Positions 15,477 to 26,600 are shown, numbered from the stretch's first letter. The stretch is DNA of 64,000 bases from Salegentibacter sp. Hel_I_6 (GCF_000745315.1 NZ_JQNQ01000001.1:2542001-2606000), one strand, 5' to 3'. Translations and numbers: made by a program. The notes: a model not told the origin generated them from the letters alone.

Positions 15477-18203
15477 ATGAAGTACCTAGGTTTAATATTG
15501 CTATTTGGAAGCTTTTTGCTTTTTGGTTCCTGTACCGATACCCCGGAGCAAAATGATTTCAAAATTGGTTTCTCCCAGGCAATGACCACCGATAACTGGC
15601 GTAAAGAAATGAACCGGGCAATGAATGTGGAAACTTCCATGCATCCCGGACTTAAGCTTGAGATCAAGGACGCTCAAAATGATGTTTCCAGGCAGATTAC
15701 GCAAATAGAAGAATTTATTGAAAAAGGGGTAGATGTTTTAATTGTTTCTCCCATACAATCTGTTCCTATTACGCCGGTAATTGAAAAAGCTATGAATGCG
15801 GGTATTCCCACTATAGTTATAGATCGAAAAATTGAAGGCAGTAATTACACGGCCTACGTAGGCGCAAATAATATTGAAATTGGTAAAAATGCAGCTAATT
15901 ATATTAGCTCCACTTCAGAATCTAATGAAGCGCTAAAAATAATTGAAATAACAGGTTTGCAAACTTCTTCTCCCGCTTTTGAACGCAGCCAGGGTTTTCG
16001 TGAAGTATTGGCAACTAAGGATAATATTGATGTTATAGCCACCATAGCCGGAGATTGGGAAAAAACCTCAGTAAATAGTAATCTTAAATCTATTTTAGAT
16101 TCACTAGGCAGTCCCGACTTTATTTTTGCGCATAACGACCGTATGGCATTGGGTGCCTGGGAAGTAGTGAGAAGTAAAAACCTTGAAGATAGTATTCAAA
16201 TTATTGGTGTTGACGGTCTTTTTGGGCCAAGTGGCGGTATACAACTTGTAAAAGAAAATATCCTATCTGCCACCGTGCTTTACCCAACCGGTGGGGCAGA
16301 GGCCATTAAACTTGCCACCCAATTATTAGACGGAGATCATATAGATAAAAACAATATTCTGAATACGGTAGTTATTGATAAGGTGAATGTAGATATCATG
16401 CAAAACCAGTTCAATAAAATGAACCAGCAGCAGAATGATATTGAAAAACAACAAGCCGCTATAGAAGAGCAGTTAGTGACATATAATTCACAGACCAATC
16501 TTTTAAAAATCATGGTCGGGCTTATTGTTTTGTTACTACTGCTCGGTTTTTGGGCAGTTTACCTGGTTTTTAAACTGAAAAGACGCAAGCGTAGACTGGA
16601 ACTAAATAATAAAAAGATAATTACCCAGCGAAACCAAATTGAAAAGTTTGCGGAACAGTTAAAAGTTTCCAATGAAGTTAAGATCAATTTTTTTACCGCC
16701 TTGTCTCACGAATTTAAAACTCCGCTCACATTAATTACCAGCGCAATAGAAAGCTTAGCTCAAAATCCGCATAAACAGCTTAAGGATTTTGCTTATGAAA
16801 CCAGCCTTATTAGCAAAAACTCAGGTAGATTATTGCGACTTATTAATGAGCTTTTGGATTTTAGAAAATTGGAAAGTGGAAGTTTTAGGTTGAAACCTCT
16901 AAAAACCAATTTGTATGAATTTATAGAAAATATTTATGAAGATTTTAAAACCGAAGCGATAAGAAAATCTATTGACCTCCATCTGGAAGCGGAAGATAAA
17001 AATTTGCTGGTTTATATGGACAGGGATATGATGGATAAGGTGTTTTTTAATATGCTTTCTAATGCTTTTAAGTTTACACCAAAAAACGGACAAATTAATA
17101 TTAGCATAGAAGAAACCGGTGAGGATAAAGTTGAGGTGCGTTTTAAAGATTCTGGAATAGGGATCCCGAAGGAAGATTTTAAGAAGATATTTGATCCTTT
17201 TAGACAGGCCGGGAATAATACCAAGCCCAGTTCAGGCCTGGGGCTTTATATTACCAGGCAATTTATTGAACTTCATAAGGGGGGTATTTCGGTTTCTTCC
17301 CACCAGGGAGCGGAGTTTAAAATTGAATTGCTGAAGGGTAAAGATCATCTTTCTGAGTATGAATTTTCAGAGAATACGGCAGAAATTCAGCGGGAAGAAT
17401 CAGTAAAAATGTTAGACAATAATTTTATTCCTGAAAAACTTCCGCAGTCTCTGGATGAAAATGCCGAGACTATTTTGATTATTGAAGACAATACAGATCT
17501 TTCTTATCTTTTGAAGAAGAAATTACTGGGAGATTATAAGGTAGAACTTTCAGACGGTACAGATGCTATAGAAAAAGCACTGGAAATAATTCCCGATGTT
17601 ATTATTTGTGATATCAACCTTCCCGAAAAAAGTGGTTTTGAAATCTGTAAAGAACTTAAAACCGATTTACGAACCTCTCATATTCCCACTTTAATCCTCA
17701 CGGCTTTAAGTGATGAAGAGTCCTGTATTAAAGCGCTAAAAGCTGGCGCCGATTCTTATATTACCAAGCCTTTTAATTTTGAAATTTTAAAAGAGTCTTT
17801 ACGAACTGCCTTATTTAATCGGGAGAAGTTACGCTATTATTATACCAATAAGATAGATCAGGTGAAAGACAATAAGTTTGAAGATTCAGAACAAAATTTC
17901 CTGAAAGAACTTAATTTACTTATTGAAAAGAATTTAAAGCAAACCGGGTTCAATGTGGAAGATCTGGCGCAACAATTAGGAATTTCCAGGGTACAACTTT
18001 ACCGTAAAGTTAAAGCGATTATGGGTATAAGTATTAGCGATTATATCAATTCCCAGAGACTAAATAAGGCTAAAAGCCTTTTACAGGAAACCGACCTGAA
18101 TATCTCTGAAATTGCCTATGAAGTTGGTTATGCATCTCCTGGCTATTTTTCTACTTCTTTTAAGAATAAATATGGCGCTACTCCAAAACAGTTTCGAAGT
18201 TAG
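15477..18203 (+). CDS. Hybrid two-component system sensor/regulator with sugar-binding periplasmic domain (fructan PUL control)
   Basis: A 908-residue one-protein phosphorelay. Residues 1-20 form a signal/lipobox-like segment (LLFGSFLLFGSC); 28-320 are a type I periplasmic-binding domain of the ribose/LacI type (VDVLIVSPIQSVPITPVIEK, FAHNDRMALGAWE); a coil and membrane helix follow (LKIMVGLIVLLLLLGFW); then HisKA with H411 in ALSHEFKTPLTLI, an ATPase part (FKDSGIGIPKEDF, GLGLYI), a receiver with D712 in IICDINLPEKSGFE, and a C-terminal AraC HTH. This layout matches the fructose-sensing regulator BT1754 of Bacteroides thetaiotaomicron, which binds fructose directly. The start at 15477 fits the signal peptide; the frame opens at 15426. 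It precedes and should activate the fructan genes. Confidence 0.93.
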   Translation: MKYLGLILLFGSFLLFGSCTDTPEQNDFKIGFSQAMTTDNWRKEMNRAMNVETSMHPGLKLEIKDAQNDVSRQITQIEEFIEKGVDVLIVSPIQSVPITPVIEKAMNAGIPTIVIDRKIEGSNYTAYVGANNIEIGKNAANYISSTSESNEALKIIEITGLQTSSPAFERSQGFREVLATKDNIDVIATIAGDWEKTSVNSNLKSILDSLGSPDFIFAHNDRMALGAWEVVRSKNLEDSIQIIGVDGLFGPSGGIQLVKENILSATVLYPTGGAEAIKLATQLLDGDHIDKNNILNTVVIDKVNVDIMQNQFNKMNQQQNDIEKQQAAIEEQLVTYNSQTNLLKIMVGLIVLLLLLGFWAVYLVFKLKRRKRRLELNNKKIITQRNQIEKFAEQLKVSNEVKINFFTALSHEFKTPLTLITSAIESLAQNPHKQLKDFAYETSLISKNSGRLLRLINELLDFRKLESGSFRLKPLKTNLYEFIENIYEDFKTEAIRKSIDLHLEAEDKNLLVYMDRDMMDKVFFNMLSNAFKFTPKNGQINISIEETGEDKVEVRFKDSGIGIPKEDFKKIFDPFRQAGNNTKPSSGLGLYITRQFIELHKGGISVSSHQGAEFKIELLKGKDHLSEYEFSENTAEIQREESVKMLDNNFIPEKLPQSLDENAETILIIEDNTDLSYLLKKKLLGDYKVELSDGTDAIEKALEIIPDVIICDINLPEKSGFEICKELKTDLRTSHIPTLILTALSDEESCIKALKAGADSYITKPFNFEILKESLRTALFNREKLRYYYTNKIDQVKDNKFEDSEQNFLKELNLLIEKNLKQTGFNVEDLAQQLGISRVQLYRKVKAIMGISISDYINSQRLNKAKSLLQETDLNISEIAYEVGYASPGYFSTSFKNKYGATPKQFRS

Positions 18204-18296
18204 AGTAACTACACTAAAACGATTTCGAATCTCATCTTTATTCAGGTAACATAATTCAACTTTTTGTATCATATCTTGAACTATAACGGTTTCGTA
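18185..18296. promoter_or_regulatory. Three similar 14-mers before the fructan operon, candidate sensor binding sites
   Basis: AAAACAGTTTCGAA (18185-18198), AAAACGATTTCGAA (18216-18229) and ATAACGGTTTCGTA (18283-18296) share AACnnTTTCGnA. The first two are 31 bases apart. The first lies inside the end of the sensor gene. The third overlaps a -7-like TAAATTTA at 18295-18302. They are the only such copies I noticed near the porter gene and are candidates for the AraC domain of the hybrid sensor. Confidence 0.35.
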
Positions 18297-18445
18297 AATT
18301 TAGGCTAAATGCTCTAAAAGCCTATTTATCAGTTGTTTTTAGATATATTTTAATTTAATTAACAATTTTATAATCATTTTAAGGATTCCTAAAATAGGAT
18401 AGGGAATTTTAAACATAGCTTAGTTTCTCACTTAGAAATTACGAT

Positions 18446-19783
18446 ATGAGTAAAATTTTCGCGTGGTCAATTAGTGCTGCATTAGCAGGTTTCCTTTTCG
18501 GATTCGATACCGTGGTTATTTCCGGAGCCGATAAACAACTTCAGGAATTATGGGGAACCTCAGATGCTTTTCATGGATCTGTAGTTATGGCTATGGCACT
18601 TTGGGGAACTGTAGTAGGCGCTATTTTTGGAGGAATTCCCACCAATAAATTCGGAAGAAAAAATACCTTGATAATAATAGGTGTTCTTTACCTTCTTTCG
18701 GCACTAGGTTCAGCCTTTGCTAACGATCCCATCACCTTTGCTATTTTCCGGTTTTTGGGAGGCCTTGGTGTAGGTGCATCAACTATTGCGGCTCCAACCT
18801 ATGTTTCAGAAATTGCACCTCCTAAAGATAGGGGTAGATTGGTTTCCCTTTACCAGTTCAATATTGTCTTAGGAATTTTAATCGCTTATCTGTCAAACTA
18901 TTTACTTCGCGATACCGGGGCGCAACCCTGGCGTTGGATGGTTGGAGTAGAAGCTATTCCCGCATTTATCTATATTATTTTTGTGGTATTTATTCCGCGA
19001 AGTCCAAGATGGTTGATTTCTAAATCCAGAAACGATGAAGCGGCTAAAATACTTCAGGACATTAATCCGGAAGCCAATTTGGAAGAACGAATGCTGGAAA
19101 TTAAAAAGCAGTCTGAAAGCCAGATTACTGGTGATAATATCTTCATGAAAAAATATCGTTTTCCGCTTATTCTCGCATTTTTAGTAGCATTTTTTAATCA
19201 ACTTTCAGGAATCAATGCCTTTTTATACTATGCCCCCAGGATTTTTGAATCTGCTGGTTTAGAAGCGAATACTGCGCTTTTGAGTAGTATTGGGATTGGA
19301 GTGGTGAACCTGCTTTTTACACTTTTAGGAGTTTTCCTAATTGATAAAGTAGGAAGAAAAAAACTGATGTTTGTTGGGTCAATAGGTTATATCATCTCTT
19401 TATCCCTGGTAGCCGCAGCATTCTTCCTGAATTGGGGCGGACTTTGGGTTCCTATATTCCTTTTCTTATTTATTGCGGCACACGCTATTGGGCAGGGCGC
19501 GGTAATTTGGGTATTTATTTCAGAGATTTTCCCGAACCATTTAAGAGCTTCAGGGCAGGCATTTGGTTCTTCAACACATTGGGTCTTAGCGGCAATTGTT
19601 CCATCCTTAGTGCCTGTACTTTTTACTACTATCGGCCCGGGTTACGTATTTGCGTTTTTCGCCTTTATGATGGTACTACAACTATTCTTCGTGATTTTTA
19701 TGATGCCCGAAACAAAAGGCAAAACCCTGGAGGAGCTTAGTGAAGAATTATCTCCCGGAAAACAAAAAGAAGCATTTCAATAA
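18446..19783 (+). CDS. MFS sugar porter, probable fructose transporter
   Basis: A 445-residue inner-membrane transporter with 12 predicted helices of the sugar porter family. Family marks: FLFGFDTVVISGADKQL in helix 1, NKFGRKN between helices 2 and 3, IPRSPRWLISK at the end of the first half, DKVGRKKL between helices 8 and 9, and MMPETKGKTLEEL at the C-terminus. As first gene of the fructan operon, 14 bases before a GH32 gene, it most likely brings fructose or sucrose into the cytosol for the fructokinase at 31590, as BT1758 does in the Bacteroides fructan locus. Substrate assignment rests on context. Confidence 0.92.
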   Translation: MSKIFAWSISAALAGFLFGFDTVVISGADKQLQELWGTSDAFHGSVVMAMALWGTVVGAIFGGIPTNKFGRKNTLIIIGVLYLLSALGSAFANDPITFAIFRFLGGLGVGASTIAAPTYVSEIAPPKDRGRLVSLYQFNIVLGILIAYLSNYLLRDTGAQPWRWMVGVEAIPAFIYIIFVVFIPRSPRWLISKSRNDEAAKILQDINPEANLEERMLEIKKQSESQITGDNIFMKKYRFPLILAFLVAFFNQLSGINAFLYYAPRIFESAGLEANTALLSSIGIGVVNLLFTLLGVFLIDKVGRKKLMFVGSIGYIISLSLVAAAFFLNWGGLWVPIFLFLFIAAHAIGQGAVIWVFISEIFPNHLRASGQAFGSSTHWVLAAIVPSLVPVLFTTIGPGYVFAFFAFMMVLQLFFVIFMMPETKGKTLEELSEELSPGKQKEAFQ

Positions 19784-19797
19784 TAAAACAAGAAATA

Positions 19798-21390
19798 ATG
19801 AAAAATAAATTAATAATCCTTTCCAGCTGCTTTCTGAGCTTAATGCTAATGTTTTCCTGTAAAGAGAATAATAAAGAATCTGATGAGGAAACACTAGAAG
19901 TTACTGCACAAAGTGACACCGATTTTCGACCGGCTTTTCATTTTACCCCAGAAGAAAACTGGATGAATGATCCTAACGGAATGTTCTTTTTGAACGGAAC
20001 TTACCATTTATTCTTTCAATATTATCCTGAAGGAAATACCTGGGGTCCTATGCATTGGGGACATGCTACCAGCAAGGATATGATTAAATGGGAAGAACAG
20101 CCTATTGCTCTTGAACCCGATGAGCAAGGATATATTTTCTCAGGAAGTGCGGTTGTAGATACTGAAAATACTTCTGGTTTTGGCGATGGTGAAACGCCAC
20201 CGGTAATTGCCATGTTTACTTATCACGATCCTAAAGGTGAAGAAGAAGGGCGTGAAGATTACCAAACCCAGGCAATTGCTTATAGTCTGGATGAAGGTAA
20301 AACCTTTACAAAATATGAAGGGAACCCTGTTATTGAAAACCCGGGAATTCGTGACTTTAGAGATCCAAAAATAACTCGAGATAACGTTCACGATCAATGG
20401 ATCATGGTACTTTCTGCCGATGATCAAACTATGTTTTATACTTCTCAAAATTTAAAAGATTGGGAATTAGCTTCTGAATTCGGCCGTGGGATAGGTGCTC
20501 ACGGCGGGGTTTGGGAATGTCCCGATTTTATTCAGATGAAAGTTGAAGATTCTGACGAGAAAAAATGGGTGCTAATCCAGAGTTTGAATCCAGGAGGATA
20601 TAATGGAGGCTCCGGAACCCAATATTTTGTGGGTGATTTTGATGGAAAGACTTTCACCTTAGACGAATCTATGCAGGATTTGGATGAAGATCACCCTTAC
20701 TGGTTAGATTTTGGAAAAGATAATTATGCCGGTGTAACCTGGGCCAATATTCCTGAGGAAGATGGAAGGCATTTGTTTATTGGCTGGATGTCTAACTGGC
20801 AATATGCAAACGAAGTTCCTACAGAAACCTGGAGAAGTGCGATGACTATTGCCAGGGAACTAAAACTTACCAAAACCGAAGATACTTACCGTGTAATTTC
20901 TTCCCCTGTTTCAGAACTGGAAGATTATAAGGGAGAAGAATTTACCAAAAATAATATTGAAGTTGAAGGGGAAACGCAAATAGTGGCTTCCGAAGAAATT
21001 GACCTGGCTAATGCTGTGCTTTCTTTTGAGATCGAAAATTTAAAGCAGCAGGAATATCACTTTAGTCTTTCAAATGATGGAGGCGATATTTTGAAATTTG
21101 GCTACGATCATAAAGCGGAGGAATTTTATATAGACAGAAGCAATTCCGGCCTTACCGATTTCAATGAGAATTTTGGAGATAAAGTATCTAAAGCACCCCG
21201 ACTGTCAAAAACTTCAAATCTAAAAGTAAAGGCGATTATAGATAATATGTCTATAGAATTATTCTTTGACAATGGAGAGACGGTGATGACTGAAATTTTC
21301 TTTCCAGAGCAACCATTGAGTACGTTTAGTGCTGAAGGGAAAAATTTTAGTATTAATAATCTAAAAATTAATCAGGTAAAACTCAACTAG
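19798..21390 (+). CDS. GH32 lipoprotein, exo-acting beta-fructosidase (levanase/inulinase/invertase type)
   Basis: A 530-residue glycoside hydrolase family 32 enzyme that removes fructose from fructans or sucrose. It has a lipoprotein signal ending in MFSC. The five-blade propeller carries all three catalytic residues: nucleophile D58 in WMNDPNG, transition-state stabiliser D189 in FRDPK, and acid/base E240 in WECPD. A C-terminal beta-sandwich (about 370-530) follows, usual for the family. The short, complete form suggests an exo-enzyme in the periplasm or on the outer membrane. It lies 14 bases after the porter gene and before a second, variant GH32 gene. Confidence 0.95.
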   Translation: MKNKLIILSSCFLSLMLMFSCKENNKESDEETLEVTAQSDTDFRPAFHFTPEENWMNDPNGMFFLNGTYHLFFQYYPEGNTWGPMHWGHATSKDMIKWEEQPIALEPDEQGYIFSGSAVVDTENTSGFGDGETPPVIAMFTYHDPKGEEEGREDYQTQAIAYSLDEGKTFTKYEGNPVIENPGIRDFRDPKITRDNVHDQWIMVLSADDQTMFYTSQNLKDWELASEFGRGIGAHGGVWECPDFIQMKVEDSDEKKWVLIQSLNPGGYNGGSGTQYFVGDFDGKTFTLDESMQDLDEDHPYWLDFGKDNYAGVTWANIPEEDGRHLFIGWMSNWQYANEVPTETWRSAMTIARELKLTKTEDTYRVISSPVSELEDYKGEEFTKNNIEVEGETQIVASEEIDLANAVLSFEIENLKQQEYHFSLSNDGGDILKFGYDHKAEEFYIDRSNSGLTDFNENFGDKVSKAPRLSKTSNLKVKAIIDNMSIELFFDNGETVMTEIFFPEQPLSTFSAEGKNFSINNLKINQVKLN

Positions 21391-21456
21391 ACAGTAAAAT
21401 CTAATAAGAGAAGTGTAGTTTCAAATAGAACCAGCTTTAAAGTAATAATTAATACC

Positions 21457-23652
21457 ATGAAAAAAATGATGTTTCTTTTAAAAGTAATTTTAGCAGGCAG
21501 CTTATTTACATCTTGCTACGATGATGATGTAGTTTTTATAGATGAGGTTGACAGCCTTAGTATAGATAAAATACTGGAGTTTAATTTTGATGAAGACTCG
21601 GGTAGTACCATTTCAGAATCCTCGAGTGGTAATACTTTTGAAATTCAGGGTAAGGCGGTAAATCGTATGCCAGGTGTTTCTGGGAATGCGCTTTTCTTTG
21701 ATGGTCTTAGCAACGAAATTGATGGAGAGGTCTCCAGTTCTGTATTACCGGGGGGTGATGTAACTGTCTCATTATGGGCATCACCAAGATCTTATCCCGT
21801 TGGTACAGCGGCTATGTTGGCAATGACTACCGAAGGTTCAGAGACAGGTGTAATGGTTGGTCTTAATACTTACGGACAGGTAGTTGTTCAGTATTTTATT
21901 GATGGTTCTTTTGCAGAAACAATAAGTACACAGAGTATACCCAGAAATCGTTGGAGTCATATCATTGTAGGGATTAGTCCTGCATCCCAATCTATAGATA
22001 TTTATTTAAATGAGCAATCTATAGCATCTAATACCGTGCCCTCAGGTTCTATTACCTGGCCTTCTGGTTCTACACCTTTCAGTATAGGGAAAAACACTAT
22101 GGGAGAAAGCCTGGGACAATTTGATATTGATTTTTACTCTGGAGCACTTGATGAAATTACGGTTTACTCTGGTCACGCCACTCCTGCCGTTGCTGAATTT
22201 ATCGGAGATCAATATGGTACTCCAGGAGGGGTAGAATACAATTTAGGTATTGATTATTCAGGAGATAATAACCGACCTATTTATCACCCTATTCCAGATT
22301 ATGGATGGGCCAATGAATCTTATGGCTTGATAGGTCTTGATGGTACTTACCATATGTTTTATCAGAAGAATGAAGTTTTTCTTGGAATAGCTCAGCAAAA
22401 CTGGGGTCATTTTACTAGTACTGATTTAGTTGACTGGGAAGAGCAGGAAGCAGTTCTTTGGCCAACTCAGGGTTGGGATCAGGCTGGAATATGGTCTGGT
22501 GACGCCATTATTTTAGAGGATGGTACACCTGCTGTAATTTATACAGGAGTTGATGGCTCTAAAGCCGCAATGGGTTCAGCTTTTTCTTCAGATAATTACC
22601 AAACATTAGATAAAAACCCGAATAATCCTTTAATAGCAGCGGCTCCTGCAGAGGTAGATTTAGATTTTCGTGATCCGTATGTTTTCTTCAAAGACGGTCT
22701 TTACCATATGATTATTGGTAGTGGTATCGCTGCCGAAGGAGGAAATGTGGTGTATTATACCAGTGAAGATTTTGAAGATTGGAATTATGAGGGAATTTTA
22801 TTCCAGGGAGATATCAACCAGGGGCAGGGTGAGTTCTGGGAAATGCCCGTATTACACGAATTTCCTGATGGAAGATTTATCCTGCTTGTTCAAAAAACGC
22901 CCGATAATACATCTCCTGCTATAACTTTTTACTGGACAGGTAGCTTTGAAAATGGAGAATTTATCCCCGAATTTGAAACGCCTAAAAATCTTGAAGTAGT
23001 AAATGGCTTCCTTTCTCCTGCAGTAACCCTGGAAGATAATGGAAGAACTACAGCAATTGGGATTATTCCTGATGAGGTAACTCCTGAATTTCAGCAACAA
23101 CAGGGCTATGCTAATTTATTTAGTATGCCACAGGTTTGGACCTTAAGCGAAGATGGAACTATCATAATAAATGCGCACCCCAATATAAATGACTATCGTG
23201 GAACACAAACCTCATTTGGAACTATAAGTCTCGAGCCAGGTGCTGAAAATAACCTGGATTTTAACGGAAGGCATTTTGAAATGCAGACTTCAATAAATAC
23301 AGGTAACGCAAATAGATTCGGGTTTATCCTGGGTGAATCAGAAACCAGTGGTGAGAAATATAAAGTTTATTACGACTTTAATTCCCAGGAGTGGGTGGTA
23401 GATGCTTCAGATTCTTCAACCTCAGACCTGGTAAGAAGAGATGTGCGAAGAGGCGCATTTAATCTTAGCCCTGGAGCAACAGTAGATATAAGAGTATTCG
23501 TAGATGGATCTGTACTGGAAGTTTTTATAGATGGAGAATCCCATTTTACCGGGAGGTTCTTTCCTGAGAGTGCCGATGCCGATGGTGTAGACCTTTTTGT
23601 AGAAGGAGGTTCAGCATCTGCCGAGGTTACTATTTATGAAATCGAGAATTAA
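21457..23652 (+). CDS. GH32 lipoprotein with N-terminal LamG-like domain and variant nucleophile motif
   Basis: A 731-residue lipoprotein (signal ends LFTSC). Residues about 40-250 form a concanavalin/LamG-like sandwich (VTVSLWASPRSYP, FSIGKNTMGES, GALDEITVYSG), a probable carbohydrate-binding module. The GH32 propeller starts near 275. The family motif WMNDPNG is replaced by WANESYG, so the nucleophile position holds E287, not Asp; D406 in FRDPY and E462 in FWEMPV keep the other two catalytic positions, although the Cys after the acid/base is Met. A C-terminal sandwich follows. Position before SusC and the extra module suggest a surface enzyme, perhaps endo-acting; altered or lost activity is possible. 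It is 66 bases after the first GH32 gene. Confidence 0.9.
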   Translation: MKKMMFLLKVILAGSLFTSCYDDDVVFIDEVDSLSIDKILEFNFDEDSGSTISESSSGNTFEIQGKAVNRMPGVSGNALFFDGLSNEIDGEVSSSVLPGGDVTVSLWASPRSYPVGTAAMLAMTTEGSETGVMVGLNTYGQVVVQYFIDGSFAETISTQSIPRNRWSHIIVGISPASQSIDIYLNEQSIASNTVPSGSITWPSGSTPFSIGKNTMGESLGQFDIDFYSGALDEITVYSGHATPAVAEFIGDQYGTPGGVEYNLGIDYSGDNNRPIYHPIPDYGWANESYGLIGLDGTYHMFYQKNEVFLGIAQQNWGHFTSTDLVDWEEQEAVLWPTQGWDQAGIWSGDAIILEDGTPAVIYTGVDGSKAAMGSAFSSDNYQTLDKNPNNPLIAAAPAEVDLDFRDPYVFFKDGLYHMIIGSGIAAEGGNVVYYTSEDFEDWNYEGILFQGDINQGQGEFWEMPVLHEFPDGRFILLVQKTPDNTSPAITFYWTGSFENGEFIPEFETPKNLEVVNGFLSPAVTLEDNGRTTAIGIIPDEVTPEFQQQQGYANLFSMPQVWTLSEDGTIIINAHPNINDYRGTQTSFGTISLEPGAENNLDFNGRHFEMQTSINTGNANRFGFILGESETSGEKYKVYYDFNSQEWVVDASDSSTSDLVRRDVRRGAFNLSPGATVDIRVFVDGSVLEVFIDGESHFTGRFFPESADADGVDLFVEGGSASAEVTIYEIEN

Positions 23653-23676
23653 TATAAATCAACCAAGAAACCAAAT

Positions 23677-26600
23677 ATGAAAAATTTTATAGTGATATCA
23701 CTCTTTTTATGGTCTCTATGTTCCTTTGCGCAGCAAAAAACACTCACCGGTACTATTACCGATGAGGCTGGAATGCCTATTCCGGGAGCAAGTGTACTTA
23801 TTAAAGACACCAATAGGGGCGCTATGAGTGATTTTGATGGTAATTTTCAGCTGGAAGCCAGCCAGGGAGAAGTATTAGAGATTTCTTTTATGGGTTATCT
23901 AACAAAAGAGGTTACGGTAGGCGATAGAGCTAATTACAATATCGTACTGGAAGAGGATGTTTCTCAACTAGACGAAGTCCTGGTTACAGGTTATACCAGT
24001 GAAAGGAAGTCAGACATCGCAGGAGCAATTACAGTAGTAGATATTTCTGAAATGTCTCAGGAGTTTAGTCCTAATATCCTTACCTCTTTACAGGGTAGGG
24101 TGCCAGGAATCCAAATTAATTCTGGCGGTACACCGGGTGGTAACGATTCCCAGATTCTTATTCGTGGTCTAACTACGGTAAATTCTGGTTCAAGTCCACT
24201 ATGGGTTATCGATGGTGTCCAAACTTTTAACCCTTCTTCACTTAACCCAGATGAAATTGAGAGCATTCAAGTCTTAAAAGATGGAGCTTCAGCAGCTTTA
24301 TATGGTACATCTGCAGCTAACGGAGTAATCGTAGTGACCACTAAAAAAGGAAAAGAAGGTACTTCTGAATTCACGATTAAGTCTGAAACTACCTTGAACA
24401 TGCTAAGAGATGATATAGATATTTTAAATGCAAGACAATGGGCAGATACCTATTATCGTGCAAGACGAAATGATGGGATTTCAGGAAATTTTAATATGTT
24501 AAATGATAATGGTAGTGGTTTTGACATTCCAGAGTTTTTAGATCCAGAGCAACTTATACGCTCATCAGACACAGACTGGGTTGATGCTATAATAGATAAT
24601 TCAATCTCTTATAATACCGATCTAAATTATCGTTATGGAGATGAAAACATGACGCTTTTTACCGGTTTAAATTATACTAAAGATAATGGTATACAGAAAC
24701 ACACTTATTATGACAGATTAAATGCGAGATTAAACTCCACTTTTAATCTTTGGGACGACCGAATTACCGTAGGGGAGAATTTTCTCTATTCCAATTATAA
24801 TGAAGTGCAGGCTAATGAATTTGAAAATGCCATCCTGCAAAATCCATTGATCCCAGTTTTTACCGAAACTGGAACCTATACGGCACCTGTTATTCAGGAT
24901 AAAGCAAATTCGGTTGCCAACTTGTGGTCTAACCGAAAGAATGAACAAAGGAATAACCGGCTTTTAGGAAATGTGTTTGCGAATATTGAAATTATAGAAG
25001 GTTTAAACTTTAATACTTCATTGAATTTTGATTATGTGCGTTACAATTTCGATACGCGCACACAGCCCTTTGTTCAAATGAATCAAATTCCCAGTGTTTT
25101 TAGTAATATAGACGTAGATAAGGTAGAAAATGATTTTTTCAAAACCATTTTCACAAACTTATTGTCTTACGAGTTTGAACTTGATAAACACCGATTTAAT
25201 GTTCTGGGAGGATTGGAATTTACCCGTCAGAATGAAGATTTTCTAACCGAGAGAATTAGAGGGGTAGATATTACAAACTATCCCAACTATATCGTGAGAA
25301 CTGATGCTGAATTTCAAACTATTGAGAATACGGTAGAATATCGAAAACAATCTCAATTTGGTTCTTTAAAGTATATTTTTGATGACCGCTACATTGTTTC
25401 CGGTAGTATTCGCCGTGATGGTTCTTCCAGGTTTGGATCCAATAATAGATTTGGGATTTTTCCCGCAGCTTCTGTAGCCTGGAATATGGTAAACGAAGAT
25501 TTTCTGATAGATTCAGAAACTATTTCAAATCTTAAATTACGCGCTTCCTGGGGTGTAAATGGGAATGATATCATTGGGAATTTTCTCTATCTAAGTTCTT
25601 TCCTGGATAATACTGTGGGCAACGTTATTGAATTTTCAGATTATAATATTAGCGGTAGCGGATTTGGCACCCAGAGGGGAATTCTACAATCCAGACAGGC
25701 AAATCCAGATATTAAATGGGAAGAAACCACGCAGTATAATGCAGGGTTTGATCTTGGTTTTCTACGAAATAGATTAACACTAACCGCCGATTTCTTTGAT
25801 AAGAGTACCAATAATCTAATCCTGCAGCCTATTTCACAGGCTATTACAGGAGAATCAGACCCACCCACAATCAATGCGGGTGAAGTTTCAAATATTGGAT
25901 TTGAGGCAGTAGTAAGTTACCAAAACGATTCTAGAAATGAATTTAAATATGGTGTAGATGTAAATGTATCGCATTATAAAAATAATGTAGAGTCTCTGGA
26001 TACTGATAATAACTTCCTGCTTAATAGTGGAGTTGCAATTACCCAGGAAGGCTCTCCAATTGCATCGTTTTACGGTTTAGTTGCTGATGGACTTTTTAGA
26101 ACTCCAGAGGAAGTTGCAGTGCACGCCGCTCAACCAGGGAAAGATCTGGGTAGAATTAGATACCGCGACCTTAACAACGACGGGGTAATTGATAATAATG
26201 ATAGAACTATAATTGGGAACCCTCATCCAGATTTTATTTATGGTATTAGTTTGAATGCAGCTTATAAAGGTTTTGATCTAAGTGCATTTTTTGACGGTAA
26301 ACACGGTCATGATTTATACAATACCCAAAGAAATCTTGGAGATTTTTCTTATTTCAGTTTCAATTTTGGACGTAACACGCTAGATGACTGGAATTCAGAG
26401 AATGCGAATTCTAATATTCCTGCTTTGAGTACCAACAATTCTAACAACGAGCTTCAACCTTCAAGTTATTTTGTTGAAGATGGCTCATATTTCAGGTTAA
26501 AGAATATCACAGTAGGTTATACTTTACCAGATGATTTTATTGACCAGATGGATTTAAATAATCTAAGATTCTATTTATCGGGTCAAAACCTATTTGATAT

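Noticed and set aside
19432..19740. Plus-strand out-of-frame ORF inside the sugar porter gene
   Set aside because: The porter frame is intact through this region with family signatures, so this is a shadow frame.
20140..20448. Minus-strand frame inside GH32
   Set aside because: Antisense of a gene with complete catalytic motifs; no independent support.
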